Assembly: GCA_017470055.1 (NCBI GenBank)
Contig: JAFUFD010000097.1
Span: 1-56,214, forward strand
Direction of reading: 5' to 3'
Length of the DNA: 56,214 nucleotides
Source of the DNA: Prevotella sp.
GTDB taxonomy: Bacteria; Bacteroidota; Bacteroidia; Bacteroidales; Bacteroidaceae
Part shown: positions 42,101 to 51,750 of the stretch, piece after piece
How the letters are laid out: each line of letters begins with the position of its first letter
How positions within the stretch are numbered: position 1 is the first letter of the stretch
Made by a program: the position numbers and the translations under genes
Notes under the pieces: model-generated
Seen by the model: the letters and a program-made list of their open reading frames with translations, nothing else
Database searches by the model: none
What the model was told of the DNA's origin: nothing

Positions 42101-45100
42101 AGTGAATTTTCGCCAACCTATTCTTGTAAATATTATTATCCCCTGTGTTGTAGTTCGCATCTTTCAACGCATAGAAGTAATCCACCACACCGACAGGTGG
42201 AGCCAGCAGGTTATGGGTATTGTCGGTGATATACTTCTCCATAATACCATCAGTAGTACTCACTAACCGCACATAGTTACCTTGCTCGGTACCAATGTCC
42301 TTCACGCCGATAGCGGCATTTGTCGATACATTCACATCACGCAGGGGAATATGCAGCATGGGGCGGAACTGGGTTGTCACATCCGATGGGTCAGTATAAG
42401 GTGAGCCCCCGTAGTTCACCTTCTCGAACTGGCTCTTGGCAATACGGATGCTCAGAGTTCCGAGACCAGCAGGATAGGTCTTCGAACTGAAGCCCTCACG
42501 AACCGTAGGCGCATGCTGGTTGACCAGCACACGGAAAGGCACTGGCTCGGCACAGAAATAGACATAGTCTTTCTTTGCCGCCTCGTTGATATGCTCCTCA
42601 ATGGGGATAGCGATAAAATAGAGGTAATCTTTTCCATCCTCCCGTTCCACATTATCACTCGTCGCCCGGATCTTCACAATCTTCTGATGGATAATCAACT
42701 GGGGGTCTGAGCCATCAGCAGGCTGTGAGAGTTCACGCAGATAGTCAAGCATCTCTTGGGTGAATTCTGTCATGGCAGAATAGAGGGAGTTCTTGCCTAA
42801 CTTGATGTCGTCAGAGAACAGACTTGTCGCATCAGGGTTCATCAGGCGGAAGTTCTTGATGGCCTCTTGAAGACTTACGCCACCATCTGAAGTCAAATTC
42901 TGATAATTCTCTATCGTCGCTTTTGTATTTGCAGTGCCCACCCACCAGTCGAAATAGACATCCTGCATGACGACATCCTTACCATCATCCTTCTCTATAC
43001 CTGCCAGTTCTACTCCGAAAGTCAGGTCTGTATCCTTACAGAACTCCACCTCATCTATCGCCATCGCACCCGTAGTACCCAGAATCTGCGTCTTCGGTCT
43101 GAAATAGAGCATGGATCGACTGGAACAAAGGCTACGAATATCAAACAGATCGAGGTAACCTGCCGTATCATCAACGAAATCCTCTGGCGTTTTCTCTCCT
43201 ATATCCAAACTTGACGAGCGATACAATGCCAGCAAAGCGTAGTTATGGAAGAACTCAAAGTTTTCAATAGCCATGTCACTGCTGAATACACCATTGAAGA
43301 TAAGGCGGCGATTCTCACCTTCTCCATCACGATAGATAACAGAATGGTCTTCCGCTGTGGCTATTTTCTGGAATGTATATTCCTCATGGCGCTCAAAATA
43401 ATTATACCATTTATAATTACCGTATGCGACATTACCATCCACGTTTGTCATCAATGCACGTTGGAAACTGGTCTTATAAAGATCATTGTATTCTGCCTTG
43501 CTAAACTCACTGGTGTTCAGTAGTGTTACCAATTGGTCAGTTGTCAGGTCACTACCTTGCACGGTTGTCTCGTCAATAGTATATGAATGTCCGCTCAATC
43601 CTGTTCTGAACTCATTAAGGAACTTATCCCAGTCCACACATATAAAAGACAAATAGCCTTCTTCACTTTCCCCCTCGCTTTGAGCCTCACCGGCAGGAAT
43701 AGTACCTAACAGTGAGTCGTAGTCTATCTCCAACTGCACCAATTCCAAGCCACCGCCACACAACGGACTGGTACGTTCCGCTGCCACTGTAGGCACTTGA
43801 CTGAATACCCAGATATCATCCAGGAAATAGTCTGCACCCTCTGTCGACCGACAGTTATTCTCAATTCGAAGACTATAACTGTCAAACTCATGTGGCAGAT
43901 AAAAAGTGAAATAGAATTGTTGCCAACAAAACTCTCCTGAGGAAGCCGTGAGACTGGTTTCCTTGTCCCGACGATAAGACGAGCCTACACTTCCAGGGCA
44001 AAATGCGTAGATTTCCTCATCTGGTTGTCCGTCTGTATGACCTATCACCTTCAGGATGACGCTGGCTGGCTCTTGATCGACACGACTGGTAATCCAACCC
44101 GTACACATTAATTTACTACCAGGGCACAATTCGCCCTCAAACGGTATAGTGGCTACGGTTCCTGGCAAGTCTGAGGCATCCAGATATAGGAATCCCGCTG
44201 TCAGTTCCGGATTCACCTGATACCCCGTTTTCTGGGTCACAGGGTAGGTATATTTCTGTATGCCCGCAGTACCATTATAAGTTTCTGATCCTATAGAATA
44301 ATCGCCCCAGTGGGTCCACCACAAATTATCATTTTCCAATGTGGCAAAACTATAGTTAGTCCTGTCAAAGTCCAAAGGCAATGGAGAGGTATAGGGGAAT
44401 GAGCGCTCGGGAGATATCTTCTGCCCATCCTCCGTAAAATTGGTGTATCCCTTATTTGGCAGCACGAAAGTCTCGTATCCCGCTGGTTGGGGATAGTCAA
44501 AATCGATATGCGCCACCGGGTCACGCCCGCCTACGAGGTCACGCAAGTTCTTGGGGTCACGCTCAGGTCGAGTGGCTTCAATATCCTTGCTTTCATCACC
44601 AACAACATCCATCCACGGCAGTGTCTCACTCTGCTCGTTAAAGACGATGGTAAACTTTGCGAGATTATAGTCTTCATCTGTTAAGGGATTATGTGCTTTC
44701 ACCAGAATATCCATTCTCGACCCACCAGGCACTTCGCCAGAGACAGGATAGGTAAACTCTATCAGTCGGCGGCGCAGCATCTCCGTATTATTAATGGTAT
44801 ATGGAATACTCATGTCGACAGGACGGTCATTATTAGGCGCAAGTACCATACGAAAGTCCGAGAACCCCATTGCCTCGCCTTCTGGGCAACTAACCGTAAT
44901 GAATTCGTCGTTGATGATATTCTGAAGATCGTCATCACTATTGCTATCAGGATCACCACTGAGGAAAAACCAATAATCACGCAACTCAAGACTCAAAGGA
45001 ACATGGTCTGCACGATTTCGGGTGATGGTTCGGCTCGGGAAATGTATCTCATATTTCTCAAGCCATTCATCACCTTTCTTTGCCGTCAGTTGGGCAGCCA

Positions 45101-48100
45101 TCTCTTTAGCGTCACGCAATTCAAAAATATGGCGCATGGTCAAGGAGGGCTCTTCCAGATTACCTGCTAAGGAAACACTCGCTGCCCCCGACGTGGCATA
45201 AGTCATATCACTATAACGTGACATATCCCCTGCTATGGCTATACTCTGCATTCCTTTTGGCAAAGCGAGTAATAGCGAGAAATTCACTGGACTTGTAATC
45301 GTACTATAATCATGACCTTCAGCCACTCCACTGATGCGGTTAACAAGTTGCGTACCCATCACCAGACCGTTTTGATACTGATAGCCATAGAACTCTGGAG
45401 CCATCATCGCTGTAGAGAGCGGTTTCTCATTTCCTGACTCATCGAAATAATACCATCGTTGATAGTATTTATGCAAGACGCGTGCGTCTGTCTTATTGGT
45501 GGTAGTCAGGAACACTGGCGACATCTCTCCTGGCTTCACATAGTGAATGGTGATATTCTCCGAAGTGTTCTGTACATTACCTGTTCCCTTATATGGCGAT
45601 TTCCAACCATCACCTGGCTGCAAGAACTCTGTAGGGAATTTCACGCCCGCACCATTATTCCAAATACTATTCGCCCGTTCCGCAAGATAGGATTGGCGAT
45701 GAGTCACCTTAAATGTGCTGGTAGACGTATCGGCATTATAAGCGTCCTGCGTATTCTCATCAGTTAGCGGTCCTATGTAATACAGTTCAAAGTTATCCCA
45801 TACAGCCCAGATATCCTCACGTGTGCTTTTAGCACCAATAGTCAGGGTATTGTCTGTTATTTCCACCTCTATCCATGCTGTCCAGTAAGAGCCTGCCTCA
45901 AAACTTTTTGCTAATTTGGCTTGGGATTGTAACTGATCAGCAGCAACCATCTCTATGAAATCGACTGTCGAACTATTAGCATAGACAACAGGAGCATTAC
46001 TGCCATTATAATTCTTTATCTTACGATTGTCATGGTAGGTCACTGCCGCTTGCGCACGCACCTTATATTTACCATTGGGAATGCCCATTAATGTCTGGTG
46101 GACATCAAAGGTCTTCATGTATGCCTCCAGATTATGGCTTACGTGGACACTATCCGCAGGACCAAGTGTCACATTATTTATGCCTTGCCAACTGCTCTGG
46201 AAACGGTTGTTCAGTCCAAAGTCAAAGTCTTTGATAAGCCATGTTCCATCTTGGGGAGCCAATGCTGTTCCTGTCAACATATGGTCTATCATCTGCTGAT
46301 GGGTCAAGATTTCCCAATAACTTCCGTCAGAGCCTGGCGTGACGGGATACACACGTATCGGGTCATCCATCGTCTTACCAGTACCTATTACTGTTCCTTT
46401 AGGCAAGGAACTATAACCATAGTACAGATCACCATTACTAATAGTATAATACCCCCCAAATGCTGGTGTGATAGTCAGATGGAAAGGCGTTCCGTAATCC
46501 ATCATCGGATTATAGGGATCATTTCCCATATAAACGCCACTACCTTGCACATGACCTTCCATTGTGAATGTCCCATCACTTAATTCTCCGAGTCTGACAT
46601 ACTGCGGGTGCTTTAGCAACGAGGCTCTTGTACCATAGCGGGTTCCTGCACTGAGCCAGTTATTGCCTTCTGGAGCCCCGATATTACGCAGATAGTAGAC
46701 ACCTGCGGTTATCGGCTCTTGCATAGGATTGCCCAGATATTCCAATTCAAAATTGTCTAAGCATACCCACAATAAATCATTACCTCCCTCCAATTCCGCA
46801 CCAAGTGTGATTGTTCCATTGGTCACTACCACTCGAATCTTATCTGTATAGAATTGCTCATTGGAAAAGGCATCTGATGCCAGCGCTGTCGTAATCAGTG
46901 TCTCGTCCGTCAGGAGCGGGAACTCTGTTTTCGCCCCATTTATAAACAGATAAGGCTTTGCCTCGTTGGCACCATCGTATGCCCGATAAAAGCCTTGTGC
47001 CCTTAGTTTATAAACGCCGTTGGGAACATTGGTGATGGTCTGAGACATCTGGAAGTCATGTCTATATACCTGAGCATTACCTATCTGGATATAATTATTA
47101 TTATCCTTAAGGTAATCAGCCATTCGGACATCACCGTTATTTACATTATAAAAGACATTCACCCCTTCAGGTAACGTCCATTCCCAACTACTTGCATACC
47201 GATGGTTTCGGTCAATATTCGGGTCTACGATGAAGTAGGTAGCATCCTCTGGATTGCCCTCCGTGGCTTTCATCACCTGGGCATCCATCTCTGCGCGAGA
47301 ATAGACCTGCCAAAGTTGTTGCTTAGGAACGGCAAAATGATTGGTAGTACCATCAGATCCATATATGTTACCATTATAACTAAATTGGTAAATATAAGTG
47401 TAATCATCCAGTGCTATGATGTCCCACTGCAAGGCTACGTCACTGGCAACAGTGGCTGTCGGTTGAGTAGCATCTCCCCCTAAGAAGTTACTGCCTGTCA
47501 ATTCTGTTTCAATGGTGAATTTCGTACCTACTTCATGTTGTAATATATATTGTGGGTGTTCTGTCATAACTGCTTTTGTACCCTCAACGCCTAACCACTT
47601 GTTGGTTGCAAGATTTCGGTAATAGACATGACCTTCATCATGATAATAATTAGTATACCATGTCGTAAGCCAACTTTCATTTTCACCTCCCAGATACTCC
47701 AACGTGAAATTATCCCAGATACACCATAATGTAGTATTTTCCTCTAATCTGGAACCAATGGTTAATGTGTGATCAGACACTTCAATCTCTAAATAGTCGA
47801 TTGTATATTCTCCAGATGAGAACCTAACAGATGCTTCATTCATATTAGACTCTGAATATTGGCTGACAGGGAAAGTCTTAGTAACCTCTGTCTCTCCACT
47901 ACGTGCATAGAACACGGGTAGATGCTCATTATCCGTACCGTCCTGCCGATAAAAGCCTTGCGCTCTCAAGCGGTACGTACCATTAGGCACGTGTTCTATA
48001 GTTTGAGTTAATGTATAGTTAGCATGCCAAGACTCCGCACATCTGTTGTCATCACTACCACCAGAGAGAGTCTGGTTAGTGGCAGTCATCGTCCACCTGC

Positions 48101-48710
48101 TTGCATCACGATTATTCATACTGAAACCAGGATCGCCAATTAAGAATGTAGCATCCATGACATAGGACTCTGTAGCCCAAGTCACCAATGCAGCATACAT
48201 ATTATAGTAATTGTATTTCTGCCAGTAATATGCAGTTCTGCTTGGATTGTAGTTATTCCCTGTTGCTATTGGCTCAATGACCACCCCGAACTCATCACCT
48301 TTATTGCCATAATAGGTGCCGTTATAGTTGATAGTGTAGTAATTATCGTATACATTGGTGAAGGTCAGTGGGAATGCCTCACTTGATGATCGGTCAAAGT
48401 ATGGATTATCTGCAGTGTTAGCAAACCAGTAATTCCCAGAAGCAGGACCATTTGCCACCTGAGACTCCATCTTGTAATTACTGCCCGACTGATGTAACTT
48501 CACCCATGCGGGATGCTTGCGAAGCGATGCCTGCGATCCCCATGCACGATCTGGTCCCAGCCATTTCCCTGTCGCCACATTCCTCAGGTAGTACTCGCCA
48601 CCATTCTTAATACCCTGCGCACAGAGTTTGCCGCACATGGCGACTGCTGCCAGAAGCAGCAGCGCCAGGCGGCTGAAGCAGGTTATTATATAGTAGTAGT
48701 TTGTGTTCAT
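39132..48710 (-). CDS. Giant 3192-residue surface protein, probable fimbrial tip adhesin
   Basis: A signal peptide (about 1-31) leads three related units of roughly 320-340 residues (about 36-345, 358-680, 690-1025). Each begins with YYLRNVATGKWLG-like sequence, contains NGTYRLRAQGFYR and ends W-x-x-WDNFTLEYLG, suggesting a ricin-like plus galactose-binding-like pair. A long unrecognised middle follows, with a WTGGSSNTDWNNDENW segment near residue 2430. The last about 70 residues (YDLGGRLLYRA ... PLPKGVAVVKA ... KKVLVE) resemble a type IX secretion sorting domain. It overlaps the preceding fimbrial gene by 4 bp and ends a four-gene operon. In Porphyromonas gingivalis the last mfa gene, mfa5, is also large with such a domain; this is the likely analogue. 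The middle is not assigned. Confidence 0.72.
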   Translation of the reverse strand: MNTNYYYIITCFSRLALLLLAAVAMCGKLCAQGIKNGGEYYLRNVATGKWLGPDRAWGSQASLRKHPAWVKLHQSGSNYKMESQVANGPASGNYWFANTADNPYFDRSSSEAFPLTFTNVYDNYYTINYNGTYYGNKGDEFGVVIEPIATGNNYNPSRTAYYWQKYNYYNMYAALVTWATESYVMDATFLIGDPGFSMNNRDASRWTMTATNQTLSGGSDDNRCAESWHANYTLTQTIEHVPNGTYRLRAQGFYRQDGTDNEHLPVFYARSGETEVTKTFPVSQYSESNMNEASVRFSSGEYTIDYLEIEVSDHTLTIGSRLEENTTLWCIWDNFTLEYLGGENESWLTTWYTNYYHDEGHVYYRNLATNKWLGVEGTKAVMTEHPQYILQHEVGTKFTIETELTGSNFLGGDATQPTATVASDVALQWDIIALDDYTYIYQFSYNGNIYGSDGTTNHFAVPKQQLWQVYSRAEMDAQVMKATEGNPEDATYFIVDPNIDRNHRYASSWEWTLPEGVNVFYNVNNGDVRMADYLKDNNNYIQIGNAQVYRHDFQMSQTITNVPNGVYKLRAQGFYRAYDGANEAKPYLFINGAKTEFPLLTDETLITTALASDAFSNEQFYTDKIRVVVTNGTITLGAELEGGNDLLWVCLDNFELEYLGNPMQEPITAGVYYLRNIGAPEGNNWLSAGTRYGTRASLLKHPQYVRLGELSDGTFTMEGHVQGSGVYMGNDPYNPMMDYGTPFHLTITPAFGGYYTISNGDLYYGYSSLPKGTVIGTGKTMDDPIRVYPVTPGSDGSYWEILTHQQMIDHMLTGTALAPQDGTWLIKDFDFGLNNRFQSSWQGINNVTLGPADSVHVSHNLEAYMKTFDVHQTLMGIPNGKYKVRAQAAVTYHDNRKIKNYNGSNAPVVYANSSTVDFIEMVAADQLQSQAKLAKSFEAGSYWTAWIEVEITDNTLTIGAKSTREDIWAVWDNFELYYIGPLTDENTQDAYNADTSTSTFKVTHRQSYLAERANSIWNNGAGVKFPTEFLQPGDGWKSPYKGTGNVQNTSENITIHYVKPGEMSPVFLTTTNKTDARVLHKYYQRWYYFDESGNEKPLSTAMMAPEFYGYQYQNGLVMGTQLVNRISGVAEGHDYSTITSPVNFSLLLALPKGMQSIAIAGDMSRYSDMTYATSGAASVSLAGNLEEPSLTMRHIFELRDAKEMAAQLTAKKGDEWLEKYEIHFPSRTITRNRADHVPLSLELRDYWFFLSGDPDSNSDDDLQNIINDEFITVSCPEGEAMGFSDFRMVLAPNNDRPVDMSIPYTINNTEMLRRRLIEFTYPVSGEVPGGSRMDILVKAHNPLTDEDYNLAKFTIVFNEQSETLPWMDVVGDESKDIEATRPERDPKNLRDLVGGRDPVAHIDFDYPQPAGYETFVLPNKGYTNFTEDGQKISPERSFPYTSPLPLDFDRTNYSFATLENDNLWWTHWGDYSIGSETYNGTAGIQKYTYPVTQKTGYQVNPELTAGFLYLDASDLPGTVATIPFEGELCPGSKLMCTGWITSRVDQEPASVILKVIGHTDGQPDEEIYAFCPGSVGSSYRRDKETSLTASSGEFCWQQFYFTFYLPHEFDSYSLRIENNCRSTEGADYFLDDIWVFSQVPTVAAERTSPLCGGGLELVQLEIDYDSLLGTIPAGEAQSEGESEEGYLSFICVDWDKFLNEFRTGLSGHSYTIDETTVQGSDLTTDQLVTLLNTSEFSKAEYNDLYKTSFQRALMTNVDGNVAYGNYKWYNYFERHEEYTFQKIATAEDHSVIYRDGEGENRRLIFNGVFSSDMAIENFEFFHNYALLALYRSSSLDIGEKTPEDFVDDTAGYLDLFDIRSLCSSRSMLYFRPKTQILGTTGAMAIDEVEFCKDTDLTFGVELAGIEKDDGKDVVMQDVYFDWWVGTANTKATIENYQNLTSDGGVSLQEAIKNFRLMNPDATSLFSDDIKLGKNSLYSAMTEFTQEMLDYLRELSQPADGSDPQLIIHQKIVKIRATSDNVEREDGKDYLYFIAIPIEEHINEAAKKDYVYFCAEPVPFRVLVNQHAPTVREGFSSKTYPAGLGTLSIRIAKSQFEKVNYGGSPYTDPSDVTTQFRPMLHIPLRDVNVSTNAAIGVKDIGTEQGNYVRLVSTTDGIMEKYITDNTHNLLAPPVGVVDYFYALKDANYNTGDNNIYKNRLAKIHFTPDFKVREGYSYTLRIYYEEMFGTTTQQYVVTDGYILGGAETTLTHNTGENPTDVTLIYGADNKWEEKDNKLDANMQHYVIGGSNPKDNSNSGYKKSDSTPKLPVSGTYYKFVPNSDGYIKAGIVLNDGKSLFVIEKKEEEEAVCINDQIIITDKEGTVKYLTPDDKVSEKLYGFVQFPVKANSTYYMLSSGSKLGFYGFYFNADGFPVTCEGTMDVILKIVPDYEVWTGGSSNTDWNNDENWRRADYDELYAGNGASLKDKYMPNGDPETVGEDNGDAYNYVTKGDRERRQGFAPLYCTNILMLTKENVPASELYDAPLGVNGFPLMRETSSPLIRYDFQAREWNATLESEASADKQSECYYDEDAGVGDLVTELYSSNVCDKIAFQPETELVKAHYLTYNKAWIEYALSKNKWHLLSSPLQDMLSGEWYAPTGTARQETTYYEDVVFNTTDYDRFSPAVYQRSWDKAKAVLYERGAVWDSTDGSQTVNLGSGETGEWQATDGRDFKWVEDDGLNADDYLRRLTYKPIGNSKANVAVKGTWSGVYNDHTVRYSDGGFSVLPINNLKETSDDSTVKTVFRLPKEDTFYEIWDWNQSYKDVGDRVHVDIVEDDAPVAPDAQTVYLPHRGKLRSDALKAGASYTITLKNEGGSKVGYFLVANPFICGLDMERFFAENTSLVPAYLTLKDEDEVASTNADVTTTLGGASWKWTDMSFRGGKNGEGYMGNMVMPARYAFFVKAPGSVSQVDVTFTADMMVAGRENTSPVVLETIVPESDHGESRYLNILAERDGNTSEARVYVSETASNTFKVEEDLETFVVEGVTNDIPVVYTLTGRLATSVNRLHDFRSLPIGIESNSYDAVTLTFTGVETLGQELRLYDALEQQITPLKEGSKVRVPGSTQNRYYIVTGPLEEAVAESNIQVIPHVGGARVLSTTTAPLTYVAAYDLGGRLLYRANPGVANYEVPLPKGVAVVKAATEKCQVTKKVLVE

Positions 48711-50230
48711 GAGGTCTTCTTCTTGATGATATTATAGGTGAACTGGTATTCGTATTTCGGATCGGATCCGAGTTTCACTTTCAGGGTGACGGTGACGGTA
48801 CCATATTCTTCTTCGTTGGTGAGTTTTCCCACGATGTCGCCTGAGGGCAGTTTCACCAGTCTTTGCTCCAGGATATTGAGGTCGCCCTCAAGGACGAGAC
48901 CAGTATTGCTGGTGCCGTCTATCCACGATACCTTATTGCCGTCTGTGGTATAACTGTCTTCCGCCGTGGGCAAGTCGAGGGTGATGTCCGCATCCTCAAG
49001 TCCACGCCATGTTCCCTCGGGGTCATCGCTCTTGCGGAAGCGGGGAGCAAGGGTGATATAGCCGCCACTGTTGAAAGTGATGCTCTGTGCGTCAGCGGTC
49101 ACCATGCGTGCCTGGAAGCCTGCGATAGGCGGGAAAGGCAGTGCCTCTATCTGGAACTGCCAGTCGGTGAAGTGGATGGGTATCTTGATCCAGTCGTTAC
49201 GACGGATGACATTAAAGCCATCGGAGGTTCCTGAGATATATGGCAGGGTGATGGCATAGCGGTATTCTGTGACCGTCCCGCCACGCCTCACTTTGAAACG
49301 CAGGGAGAACTGGTTGTTGACAGCAGTATAACTGGCATCCGTCTCATTGAGATAGACGGTGTAAGTGGCAGTCCCATTGGTGCTACCACTCTTTGCCAGC
49401 ACATTCACCAGATGAGGGTCGGATGCTGCGGACTCTATTTTCCATGATTTGTTCTGCACCCCTTCCACTACTTTAATGCCTCCATGCAAGTCATTATCCT
49501 CTGAGGAAAGGTCTGCGGATTGTATCAGGGGAGTCCCTACAGTCCCATCGTTGACGGGCTCTATCTCAATACCGAGGATCTCCATGGACTGTGCCGACTC
49601 GTTGATGAAGTCAAACTCCATTTTCGCCATCATGCGCCAGAGAATCAGTTTGTCTGTAATGGTTGTGGTCTGCTGGGGCAGGATGGTGACGTTCTCCACG
49701 AGTGTGCCGCTCATGGGTATGCCGCCTGTGGGAAGGGTTGCCGTATTGGACATCTTAACTGCTTTGTCCTCAAAATTGGATGGTAAGGCATTTCCTATCG
49801 TCGTTGACCCAAAGACATCAGTCAGCATTGCATCCGTGAAATTGGCAAGACAATAGAAGGTCAGGGTGTAGTTGCCTGTCGGGATATTGTCAGAAGTGAA
49901 AGTGGTTGTCGAGGGATAATAATGATTGGTGGCATCATGACCACCCCACGTGATAGCAGGGTCGTTGGTGAACACTTGCAGGATACTTGTCCCGTTGCAC
50001 ATCAGAAGTACATAGCGATTAATGGCACGCTCCTCTGGCGTACCCTCCAGCCACGCAGGGGTCCCGACCCCACGCATGACCGTCTCTGGGGTTGCGATGG
50101 TCAGTGCCAGTCGCCCGTAACCCTCAGGGATCGGATCCTCCTCGCCTGCCGTGTCGTTAGCACAGGCTACGGCAAACAGGGCTACCGTCAACAGAAGGGG
50201 GATATGTCGGAATAACGCTCTCATGCTCAC
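48707..50230 (-). CDS. Mfa-like fimbrial accessory lipoprotein
   Basis: This 507-residue lipoprotein has a lipobox ending at C23 (LFAVAC). The fimbrial subunit pattern is visible: an early YGRLALTIATPETVMRG strand, INRYVLLMCNG, a GNYTLTFYCLANF segment and an ...AKMEFDFINES motif. The end lacks the donor-strand-like W/V pattern seen in the other two subunits and instead stops in YEYQFTYNIIKKKTS. It could be an anchor or tip-associated subunit like Mfa3/Mfa4. It lies 12 bp after the second subunit and overlaps the giant gene by 4 bp, so the two are translationally coupled. Family assignment is moderate. Confidence 0.7.
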   Translation of the reverse strand: MSMRALFRHIPLLLTVALFAVACANDTAGEEDPIPEGYGRLALTIATPETVMRGVGTPAWLEGTPEERAINRYVLLMCNGTSILQVFTNDPAITWGGHDATNHYYPSTTTFTSDNIPTGNYTLTFYCLANFTDAMLTDVFGSTTIGNALPSNFEDKAVKMSNTATLPTGGIPMSGTLVENVTILPQQTTTITDKLILWRMMAKMEFDFINESAQSMEILGIEIEPVNDGTVGTPLIQSADLSSEDNDLHGGIKVVEGVQNKSWKIESAASDPHLVNVLAKSGSTNGTATYTVYLNETDASYTAVNNQFSLRFKVRRGGTVTEYRYAITLPYISGTSDGFNVIRRNDWIKIPIHFTDWQFQIEALPFPPIAGFQARMVTADAQSITFNSGGYITLAPRFRKSDDPEGTWRGLEDADITLDLPTAEDSYTTDGNKVSWIDGTSNTGLVLEGDLNILEQRLVKLPSGDIVGKLTNEEEYGTVTVTLKVKLGSDPKYEYQFTYNIIKKKTS

Positions 50231-50242
50231 ATTTACACCTTA

Positions 50243-51697
50243 TTATATATATATACTCGGATGCTCCACATGGCGCCAGTCATGCACAGCAAGTCCCAGT
50301 TGCAGTTTGCCTGTCGTCTCCACACCATCTATCCATACCCTATAGATATTGTTGCGGACAATGCCGATATTCATGGCGGTACCTGCAGTGGACTGGGAGC
50401 CTGGCGACACACTGGGATAGATGTCATACGAGTCGGCTTCTCCCTGATGACGCAGATAGGTATAATAGACATAGCGGGTTGGACTGGCATCCGTGAGTCC
50501 GCCTACATAATAGTAGCCCTCGATAGCGATACCTGTGGCGTGGTAGTAGAGATCGGACGCAGGCAACAGGCAGTTCTCCATCGGGTAGGCGACGACGACA
50601 TCCTCACCTGTTCTGCCCATATCATCAAGACTGCTATACCCTCCCCCACTCGCAATAGCGTCATGCATCGAAGTGACCCTATGATAATAACCACTCGAAT
50701 GAAATGCCTCCTCGCCTAAGTCCTCGACCGTCGATAATGGATTCGCCAGAGTTGGTCTCACATCTGCTGTTTTGCTCAAAGTCATGGGGTCAAGCACGTA
50801 GTTTTCGGTTGTCTCGTCAATCAGCCACTGGGAGGTGACGGGCGTGTCAAGACTGGTCGTGAGTCGTTTCAGCAGGTATTCCTTGCCATAGGTGCTATGC
50901 CCGTTAGTCAGGTTAAAGGGCATGATGCCTGTCACCACAAACTTATCCGTACTATTCGTCACGTCATAGACATAGCCACCCTTGCCTGCATCGTAACTGC
51001 CATTCACTGCCCAGAAGTCGATACGTGCCGCCATGCGCTCAATCTGAACAGGGGCATCCGTCATATCGTAGTAATAGTCGCCTGCGGCATCCCGCTCTGG
51101 CGTCTTACTGCCGAAATCCAAGGTCTGGTCTGCCTCTGACGACATCACGAAGCCTAAGCACTGGATGGCTGATCGTGTGGGATCGCCATAGTAGATATCG
51201 CTGAGGGTCATGTCTCGTACGTCATTCAGATAGTTACTGGTAGTGATACTGCTCGTCAGGTTGGCATTTGCCACGATGATGGCATGGTAAGTCTTCGAGA
51301 AGTCGATGCTGTTATGTGCCACTTTCTGATAGCCTGTCTCGTAGGTCGCCTCCACACTGGCATCGTCAGCCTTAGTGGTGGATACGATGGGATAGTAGGC
51401 TACAAAGTCGATGGACGGATTATTTGCGGTATTGATGCCTGCCGCATCCTGATAGAGGATGAGGGTGATACCACTTATCGCATTCTCACGACTGAAGCCC
51501 ACCTCACGACCGTCACCATTCTCACCGCCAGTGGGGGTGCCACGCATCGACGGCTGATTGCCATTGCTGACAGAGATGGCAAAATTGATATACAGGTTGC
51601 CTACGTTAGGCATCCTGTTATCTTCCTCGCCACTGCCGCTGCAAGCGGTCAATAAGACGGGTGCCATGAGTGCTACGAGATATTTCCTCAGCATCAT
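50243..51697 (-). CDS. Mfa1-like fimbrial subunit lipoprotein
   Basis: This 484-residue lipoprotein has its lipobox at C19 (VLLTAC). Hallmarks of type V pilin subunits are NLYINFAISVSNG at the mature start, ISGITLILYQDAAG, HAIIVANANLTSS, MAARIDFWAVNG, and near the end NIGIVRNNIYRVWIDG followed by LQLGLAVHDWRHVEHPSIYI, which looks like a C-terminal donor strand. In this family the lipoprotein is exported, trimmed and polymerised by strand exchange. It follows the major subunit by 53 bp, with an intervening hairpin. It may be a minor subunit or anchor. The second of four operon genes. Confidence 0.75.
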   Translation of the reverse strand: MMLRKYLVALMAPVLLTACSGSGEEDNRMPNVGNLYINFAISVSNGNQPSMRGTPTGGENGDGREVGFSRENAISGITLILYQDAAGINTANNPSIDFVAYYPIVSTTKADDASVEATYETGYQKVAHNSIDFSKTYHAIIVANANLTSSITTSNYLNDVRDMTLSDIYYGDPTRSAIQCLGFVMSSEADQTLDFGSKTPERDAAGDYYYDMTDAPVQIERMAARIDFWAVNGSYDAGKGGYVYDVTNSTDKFVVTGIMPFNLTNGHSTYGKEYLLKRLTTSLDTPVTSQWLIDETTENYVLDPMTLSKTADVRPTLANPLSTVEDLGEEAFHSSGYYHRVTSMHDAIASGGGYSSLDDMGRTGEDVVVAYPMENCLLPASDLYYHATGIAIEGYYYVGGLTDASPTRYVYYTYLRHQGEADSYDIYPSVSPGSQSTAGTAMNIGIVRNNIYRVWIDGVETTGKLQLGLAVHDWRHVEHPSIYI

Positions 51698-51708
51698 GAT
51701 AGGTATAT

Positions 51709-51738
51709 GGTGGGCTACCTGAATACGGTAGCCACACC
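51709..51738 (-). promoter_or_regulatory. Intercistronic hairpin between fimbrial genes
   Basis: GGTGGGCTACC and GGTAGCC(A)CACC form an 11-bp stem with one bulge and a 7-nt loop, just after the major-subunit stop. No T-run follows, so it is more likely an RNA-stabilising or processing hairpin that raises the level of the first gene. Confidence 0.5.
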
Positions 51739-51750
51739 ATCGATTAGGAA

